Source: UBA5189 sp035631615 (GTDB lineage: Bacteria; Chloroflexota; Limnocylindria; Limnocylindrales; CSP1-4). From it: a stretch of 64,000 nucleotides of DNA. The position numbers and the translations under genes were made by a program. The notes under the pieces were generated by a model. That model was not told the origin of the DNA. It ran no database searches and saw only the letters and a program-made list of their open reading frames with translations. The stretch lies in contig DASQIK010000023.1 of the NCBI GenBank assembly GCA_035631615.1, forward strand, positions 10,065 through 74,064. Direction: 5' to 3'. The stretch's first letter is position 1; every line of letters begins with the position of its first letter. This document shows positions 59,718 through 64,000 of the stretch, piece after piece.

Positions 59718-60748
59718 GCGCGGACCTCCTGCCGCATGAACCTCGCGTATGCCAGCGCAAAGCAGCCGATCGTGAGTGCAAACAGCACGACCACGTGCGG
59801 CCAGACCAGCAGCACGCTCTGGTCCAGGGACAGCAGGGAACCGATCTGCTGCTGGTATTGCGTGTACTGATCCAGGGTCGCGGGGGTCGTCACCGCGCTG
59901 ACGGTCGGGTTGAGCAGGACGACCGAGGCCTCGCGGTAGAGGGTGCTCGGGAGGAGGCGCAGCAGGAACTGCTGGGTGCCGGCGGCTGCGAGCTGGTCCT
60001 GGGCTGTCGTGCCCCCCGGGGCGACGACGGCCCCGACCAGGGACACGAGGAACTGGCCGAACTGCGGGACCGCAACGAAGAACCAGACGCCGAGGCCGAC
60101 GAGCGCCGACGTCGCCGCCCTCCGGATGGCCACCGACAGCAGCATCCCGAAGGCGAGCCACAGCGCGACGTACAGGATCGTGAGCAGGATCCAGGCGACG
60201 AGGCGGACGACCTCGCTGACCGCCGGCTCGATCCCGAGCCGGAGCATCCCGAAGCCGGCGATGACGAGGAGCATGCACACGAGCACGAGCGAGATGATCC
60301 CGAGCCCGGCCGCGAACTTGCCGTTGATGACGTCGTCGCGGTGGATCGGCTGCGAGAGGAGGCGCGGGAGGGTGCCCTGGTGCCGCTCGCCGTTGACGGC
60401 GTCGAACGCGAAGCCGACGCCGAGAAGCGGCGCGACGATGCCCACGAACGAATCCACCCGCAGGATGTCGACGTTCTGCGGCGCCAGCGTGAACAGGGCG
60501 AGGAAGACGGCCGACTTTCCGCTCGCCGCCTGCGCCAAGCCGCGGATCGTCTCCGCCGCGAAGTACAGCGGGATCAGCGCCGCAATGCCGAGCACGATCA
60601 GCAGGACGTACAGGCGCACGCTCAGCAGGTGGTCGGTGAACTCCTTGCCGGCGATCGTGATCCAGCCCGGCCGGAGCCGCGGGAGCTGCCGGTCCGCGGC
60701 AGCCCTGGAAACGGGCTCTGCGGGCCGGGCTGCTGCTTCTGCCGTCAT
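59714..60748 (-). CDS. ABC-2-type transporter permease
   Basis: 344 residues with about six hydrophobic helices. ITIAGKEFTDHLLSVRLYVLL, FAFDAVNGERHQGTLPRLLSQPIHRDDVINGKF and the helices around LTILYVALWLAFGMLLS are typical of ABC-2 (NosY/CcmB-like) exporters. A large extracytosolic loop with Gln-rich segments lies near residues 270-310. Starts at ATG 60748 in an ATGA overlap with the ATPase stop. Confidence 0.9.
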   Translation of the reverse strand: MTAEAAARPAEPVSRAAADRQLPRLRPGWITIAGKEFTDHLLSVRLYVLLIVLGIAALIPLYFAAETIRGLAQAASGKSAVFLALFTLAPQNVDILRVDSFVGIVAPLLGVGFAFDAVNGERHQGTLPRLLSQPIHRDDVINGKFAAGLGIISLVLVCMLLVIAGFGMLRLGIEPAVSEVVRLVAWILLTILYVALWLAFGMLLSVAIRRAATSALVGLGVWFFVAVPQFGQFLVSLVGAVVAPGGTTAQDQLAAAGTQQFLLRLLPSTLYREASVVLLNPTVSAVTTPATLDQYTQYQQQIGSLLSLDQSVLLVWPHVVVLFALTIGCFALAYARFMRQEVRA

Positions 60749-61833
60749 GCCGCGACCTCCGTGCCGCCGACCTGCGACCGTACCCGGACCGCGGTTCGGT
60801 AGATCTCGTCGAGCGAGGCCTGCTCCTCGCGGATGGAGCTGAGGCGAAGGCCCTTCGCGGATGCGAGCGCCAGGATCGCCTCGCGCGCAGCGGGCGCGAT
60901 GCTCGCCGGCTTCACGAGGACGACGAACGCGTCCGAGGCGACCATCGGCGCATGGACCTCGGTCACGCCGGCGACCGTCTGGAGCAGCCTGGCCGTGTCG
61001 GCGAAGCTGGACTTCTGGAGCCCCTCGAAGCCGACCTCGATGCGAGCGCCGCCGTCGCCGAAGCGCTCGGCCAGCTCGGGCACGGTGCCCACGCCAATGA
61101 GCTTGCCGGCGGCGAAGATGCCGACCCGGTCGCACACGGACTGGACCTGCGCGAGCAGATGGCTCGAGAGCAGCACCGCGAGGCCGCGCTCGCGGACCAG
61201 CTCGCGCAGCATGTCGAGGATCTCCACGACGCCGATCGGATCGATGGCGGTCGTCGGCTCATCGAGGATGAGCACGGATGGGTCCTTCACGAGAGCGTCC
61301 GCAATCCCGAGCCGCTGGAGCATGCCCCGCGAATACGTTTCGGTCCTGGTATCGGCCCGCGCGGTCATCCCGACGTGCTCGATGGCCTCGCTGATCTTGC
61401 GCTCGGCGTCAGGTCCGGAGAGCCCGTTGAGCCTGGCCGTGTAGCGCAGGTTCTCGCGACCGGACATGCCGTCGTAGAAGCCCACGTTGTCGGGCAGGTA
61501 GCCCACCCGGCGCTTGACCTCGAGCGGCTTGCGCGTCGGGTCGAGGCCCATGACACGCGCGCCGCCGGCAGATGGCTCGGTGAGGCCCAGGAGCATCAGG
61601 ATCGTGGTCGTCTTGCCGGCGCCGTTCTGACCCAGCAGCCCGAAAATCTCGCCTGCGTGGACCTCGAGGTCCAGGTTGTCGACGGCGATGAGATCGCCGT
61701 AGCGCTTGCTCAGCCGGCGCGTGATGATGGGCGAGGCGATGTCCTCGATCGGTGCGCGAGCACGGTCGCGTTCGCGCAGGCGGCCCTTGCGAGCCATGCG
61801 GCGATCGCTCGATCTGCTCGATGCGGCGGGCAT
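60745..61833 (-). CDS. ABC-2-type transporter ATPase
   Basis: 362 residues. Walker A GQNGAGKTT, signature YSRGMLQRLGIADAL, Walker B LILDEPTTAIDPIG, H-loop LSSHLLAQV; a C-terminal domain of about 90 residues follows. ATG 61833 is three bases after the stop of the NEW3 protein gene; ATG 61797 would trim 12 residues. Forms an exporter with the following permease. Confidence 0.93.
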   Translation of the reverse strand: MPAASSRSSDRRMARKGRLRERDRARAPIEDIASPIITRRLSKRYGDLIAVDNLDLEVHAGEIFGLLGQNGAGKTTTILMLLGLTEPSAGGARVMGLDPTRKPLEVKRRVGYLPDNVGFYDGMSGRENLRYTARLNGLSGPDAERKISEAIEHVGMTARADTRTETYSRGMLQRLGIADALVKDPSVLILDEPTTAIDPIGVVEILDMLRELVRERGLAVLLSSHLLAQVQSVCDRVGIFAAGKLIGVGTVPELAERFGDGGARIEVGFEGLQKSSFADTARLLQTVAGVTEVHAPMVASDAFVVLVKPASIAPAAREAILALASAKGLRLSSIREEQASLDEIYRTAVRVRSQVGGTEVAA

Positions 61834-61836
61834 GGC

Positions 61837-63000
61837 TCAGCGCCGCCCGTAGCGACGGAAGACCCACAGCAGGCCGCCGACGGCGGCCACGATGAGCACC
61901 GCCCCGATGATCCCGCCGACGAGCGAGGTCTCGACGGTGAACCGGAAGTCCGCGGAGGCGTTCGCCTCCTTGCCGCGGGCCGAGAACGACAGCGAATAGT
62001 CACCGGCGATCGCGTCGCCCGAGGGCGTGATGTGGGCGATGACGGTGGAGGGCACATTCGGCTGGAGCGTGTCGATCGTGGCGGGATCGAACGTGACCTT
62101 CCAGTTCGTCGGCGGCGTCACGCTCATGGCGACCGCGGTGATCGGCGCCGTGCCGGTGTTGGTGACGGTGAAGCTCTGGTCGGTGACGTTGCCGGACGGG
62201 CCGTGGCCCGACAGCAGCTGCGTCGGCGTCGAGAGCACCAGCGAGTAGCTGCCGGTGATGTCGACCTCGAGGGGAACCGGGAACTGGGTGCCGCCAACGG
62301 TCGCCACCACGGCGATGTTGAACGGACCCGCCTGTGCATTCGCCGCCGGCGTCACCTGGACCGCGACGTTCGAGTTGCTGTTCGCCTTGACCGTGCCGCT
62401 CACGGCCTGCGACTGGCCGGTCAGCGTGACGTTGACCGTCCAGCCGGCGGGGCCTTCGCCGGTCGCCGTATAGGTCAGGTCCTGGGGCTTCTGGTTCGCG
62501 ATCGTCAGGTTGAAGGTGAACGAGCTGTTGGCCGCACCCTTGAGCTGCGTGTAGTCGGGGGTGACGGTGACCGTTCCGCCTGCATTCGCCTCGACCTTGA
62601 CGGAGAGCGGCAGCGTCACGGAGCCGCCGGCAGTCGTCGCGGTAACGGTCATGTTCGTCGTGCCCGACGCGTCGGTCGGGATGTTGACGTCCAGGCGAAC
62701 GTCGGTGGAATCCTTGCCATTCGTCTCCACCGCGTTGACGACGAACCCGCCGCCATGGAGCCCGGCGTTCCAATTCGCCGGCGCTCCCGTCAGCGCCAGA
62801 GCCACGCGCTCGGGGGTCGTCGTCTTCACGGAGATCGTGAACGACGCCTGGGTCCCCGGGCTCACCGTGATGTCCGGGAAGGGCGTCGTCAGCGCGAGCC
62901 CGTCCGCCGCGAGCGCGCTCGAAGCGCCAAGCGGCAGCACCCACAGGGCGAGGGCGATCGATAGCACTCCCCGGAGCCGTCGTGAGATCAAGGTCGTCAA
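61837..63000 (-). CDS. Secreted NEW3-like (alpha-galactosidase-associated) domain protein with C-terminal membrane helix
   Basis: About 387 residues. N-terminal signal (GVLSIALALWVLPLGASSALA), three repeated Ig-like beta domains with motifs such as TPERVALALTGAPANWNAGL, PQDLTYTATGEGPAGWTVNV and TAPITAVAMSVTPPTNWKVTF, the NEW3-type pattern, and a final membrane helix (GGIIGAVLIVAAVGGLLWVF) with RRYGRR. Start is TTG, either 63000 or 62991; AGGAGG lies just upstream. Coupled to the ABC exporter genes, it may be an outward-facing accessory subunit. Confidence 0.85.
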   Translation of the reverse strand: MTTLISRRLRGVLSIALALWVLPLGASSALAADGLALTTPFPDITVSPGTQASFTISVKTTTPERVALALTGAPANWNAGLHGGGFVVNAVETNGKDSTDVRLDVNIPTDASGTTNMTVTATTAGGSVTLPLSVKVEANAGGTVTVTPDYTQLKGAANSSFTFNLTIANQKPQDLTYTATGEGPAGWTVNVTLTGQSQAVSGTVKANSNSNVAVQVTPAANAQAGPFNIAVVATVGGTQFPVPLEVDITGSYSLVLSTPTQLLSGHGPSGNVTDQSFTVTNTGTAPITAVAMSVTPPTNWKVTFDPATIDTLQPNVPSTVIAHITPSGDAIAGDYSLSFSARGKEANASADFRFTVETSLVGGIIGAVLIVAAVGGLLWVFRRYGRR

Positions 63001-63471
63001 AGCCTCCTGTGTGATGTCCTCGCGCGGCCCATGCTCAGGGCGGGGGCTCGACACGCGGGCGCGCCTCCAGGTCGCGCCGAAACACGGACGGTTCTGCGGC
63101 GCCGAATCTTGCAGCAATGACAGGAACCTGCAACCTAGCCCCGGATGAGGCGAGGTTATGACTCGTGAACCCGACTCCGGCAGGGACCTTCAGCGGCCTT
63201 CGAATCGTCGAATGGGCGGCTGTGAGCTGCCGGGTCGCGCTGCCACGATTTGACATGGCACGAGATTGACCCCATCCTCGATGTCGTCAACTGAATGCCG
63301 AACAACGGACAGCAGGTCTGAGCATCGCCCGAGTCAAGGAACTCGACCGACTCGCTCCCGCGTCCACGAGGCACCTGCATCGCTCGGTCGCCCAACCCGC
63401 GACGAGCACCACGATCGTCACCCAGGGCCCACACCGCCCGGGGTCGCGACCAGAGGAAATCGAACAACCAC
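63001..63471. other. 471-bp intergenic region, nothing recognised
   Basis: The first bases hold the ribosome site of the NEW3-like gene. The rest (63120-63470) is somewhat lower in GC than its surroundings and contains only short frames with no family resemblance; it may be decayed sequence. Confidence 0.4.
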
Positions 63472-63543
63472 ATGCTCACGCGTACCCATCAATCGTCCGT
63501 CGTCGGACGCTCGGCCTCGATCCGGCGCATGCGCCGGCGCTCG

Positions 63544-63660
63544 ATGGCAAGCAGCAAGCTGTACTGCCGAACGAACGGCTGCACCAGCTTCCTCGAAGTT
63601 CGGCCGGAGCGCGGCGTCGCCGTCTGCCCGGTCTGCGACTACACGCTCCGGCTCAACTAG
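63544..63660 (+). CDS. Tiny zinc-ribbon protein
   Basis: 38 residues from ATG 63544 (ATG 63529 and 63472 are also in frame; the last would give 62). It carries KLYCRTNGC and VCPVCDYTLRL, a Cx4C...CxxC pair that could bind zinc, and little else. Family not recognised. No strong ribosome site is seen for any of the starts. Confidence 0.45.
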   Translation: MASSKLYCRTNGCTSFLEVRPERGVAVCPVCDYTLRLN

Positions 63661-63709
63661 CCGTGAATCACAACTAGCCGGGTCGCGGGTCGCCTGACCC
63701 GCTGACCCC

Positions 63710-64000
63710 GTGGCCGTCACACTGACGGACGTGACCACCTCGCCCACGGTCGACCGCGACCGCGTCGCCGGCCTCCTCCAGCGCGAGCTGGACGCATTCG
63801 CCGAGCGCCATCCTCGGACCCGCTCGCTGCACGAGCGCGCCCGCGGGAGCCTCCTCGACGGCGTGCCCATGAACTGGATGGTGAAGTGGGCCGGCCCGTT
63901 CCCGCTCTTCCTCGAGTCCGCGACGGGAGCCCACGCAACCTGCGCCGACGGGCACGAGTACGTCGACCTGTGCCTCGGTGATACGGGCGCCATGGCCGGC
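63710..64000 (+). CDS. Class III aminotransferase / glutamate-1-semialdehyde aminomutase-like, N-terminal part
   Basis: 97 codons run open to the window edge. After a variable lead comes RHPRTRSLHERARGSLLDGV, MNWMVKWAGPFPLFL, and GHEYVDLCLGDTGAMAG, the N-terminal arm of PLP-dependent class III aminotransferases close to glutamate-1-semialdehyde aminomutase. The PLP lysine is beyond the edge. Start is GTG 63710 or GTG 63731; not resolved. Confidence 0.8.
   Translation, partial: MAVTLTDVTTSPTVDRDRVAGLLQRELDAFAERHPRTRSLHERARGSLLDGVPMNWMVKWAGPFPLFLESATGAHATCADGHEYVDLCLGDTGAMAG

Noticed and set aside
63156..63479. A 107-codon minus-strand frame in the last intergenic region
   Set aside because: No motif, mixed composition and no ribosome site; treated as noise.

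Overview
The window is a GC-rich bacterial chromosome segment with almost no spare DNA. Neighbouring genes are often coupled by 4-bp stop/start overlaps (ATGA, GTGA, TTGA), and GTG/TTG starts are common. The gene mix suggests Chloroflexota of the Limnocylindria/Ellin6529 type, or a close relative of Actinomycetota. It includes the DUF3090 + SCO1664-family pair, a zinc-ribbon-tailed MscL, proline/threonine-linker secreted proteins, a cyclase-ATPase regulator and a Kdp system with a split sensor. This placement is inference; no rRNA or other strong marker is present. I see no phage, insertion sequence or CRISPR array.

Layout. 1-7446 (minus): a class III cyclase/ATPase regulator, dihydrolipoamide dehydrogenase and both E1 subunits of a branched-chain-type 2-oxoacid dehydrogenase, in one direction. 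7539-13457: PlsY, a secreted BNR/sialidase-like protein, a membrane protein, a secreted GH26 glycoside hydrolase and a two-zinc-ribbon protein. 13636-17863 (minus): glycerol operon nnrE, small membrane protein, glpD, glpK. 17922-20074: DCC-family protein, MutY and a HAD hydrolase, followed by a 391-bp convergent gap with a 14-bp inverted repeat. 20466-23592 (minus): TPP riboswitch and a YkoE-YkoD-YkoC-type ECF transporter for a thiamine precursor. 23600-29150: alpha/beta hydrolase, metallo-beta-lactamase fold protein, sugar-type ABC ATPase, MscL, and a molybdate cluster (HTH-TOBE regulator, ModA, ModB) with no ModC. 29303-29377: tRNA-Gln. 29616-36387: secreted proteins, a broken uracil-DNA glycosylase, M14 carboxypeptidase, a proline-racemase-family enzyme lacking both catalytic cysteines, a molybdenum oxidoreductase/FAD reductase/DUF6510 set and a DUF427 protein.

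36419-52308 is the most distinctive part, a potassium island. A KimA-like permease, a Fur-family regulator and a Ni/Co transporter (minus strand) lie back to back with a long plus-strand run: the kinase half of KdpD, KdpE, a small protein, a second response regulator, a 29-residue membrane peptide, KdpF, KdpA, KdpB, KdpC, the KdpD sensor half and a second KimA-like permease. The two halves of KdpD bracket the pump genes.

52311-64000: P1-family peptidase, MgtC-like protein, DUF1003 protein, membrane-anchored sulfite-oxidase-like enzyme, DUF3090 and SCO1664-family proteins, FGGY sugar kinase, an ABC-2 transporter with a NEW3-like surface protein, a tiny zinc-ribbon protein and the start of a class III aminotransferase cut by the window edge.

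Functional links. The molybdate transporter would supply the two molybdopterin enzymes. The TPP-controlled transporter would supply cofactor for the E1 enzyme. Kdp, two KimA-like permeases, MscL and an MgtC-like protein together suggest heavy investment in ion and osmotic balance. Starts were chosen from family alignment memory, Shine-Dalgarno sites and overlaps; no database search was possible.
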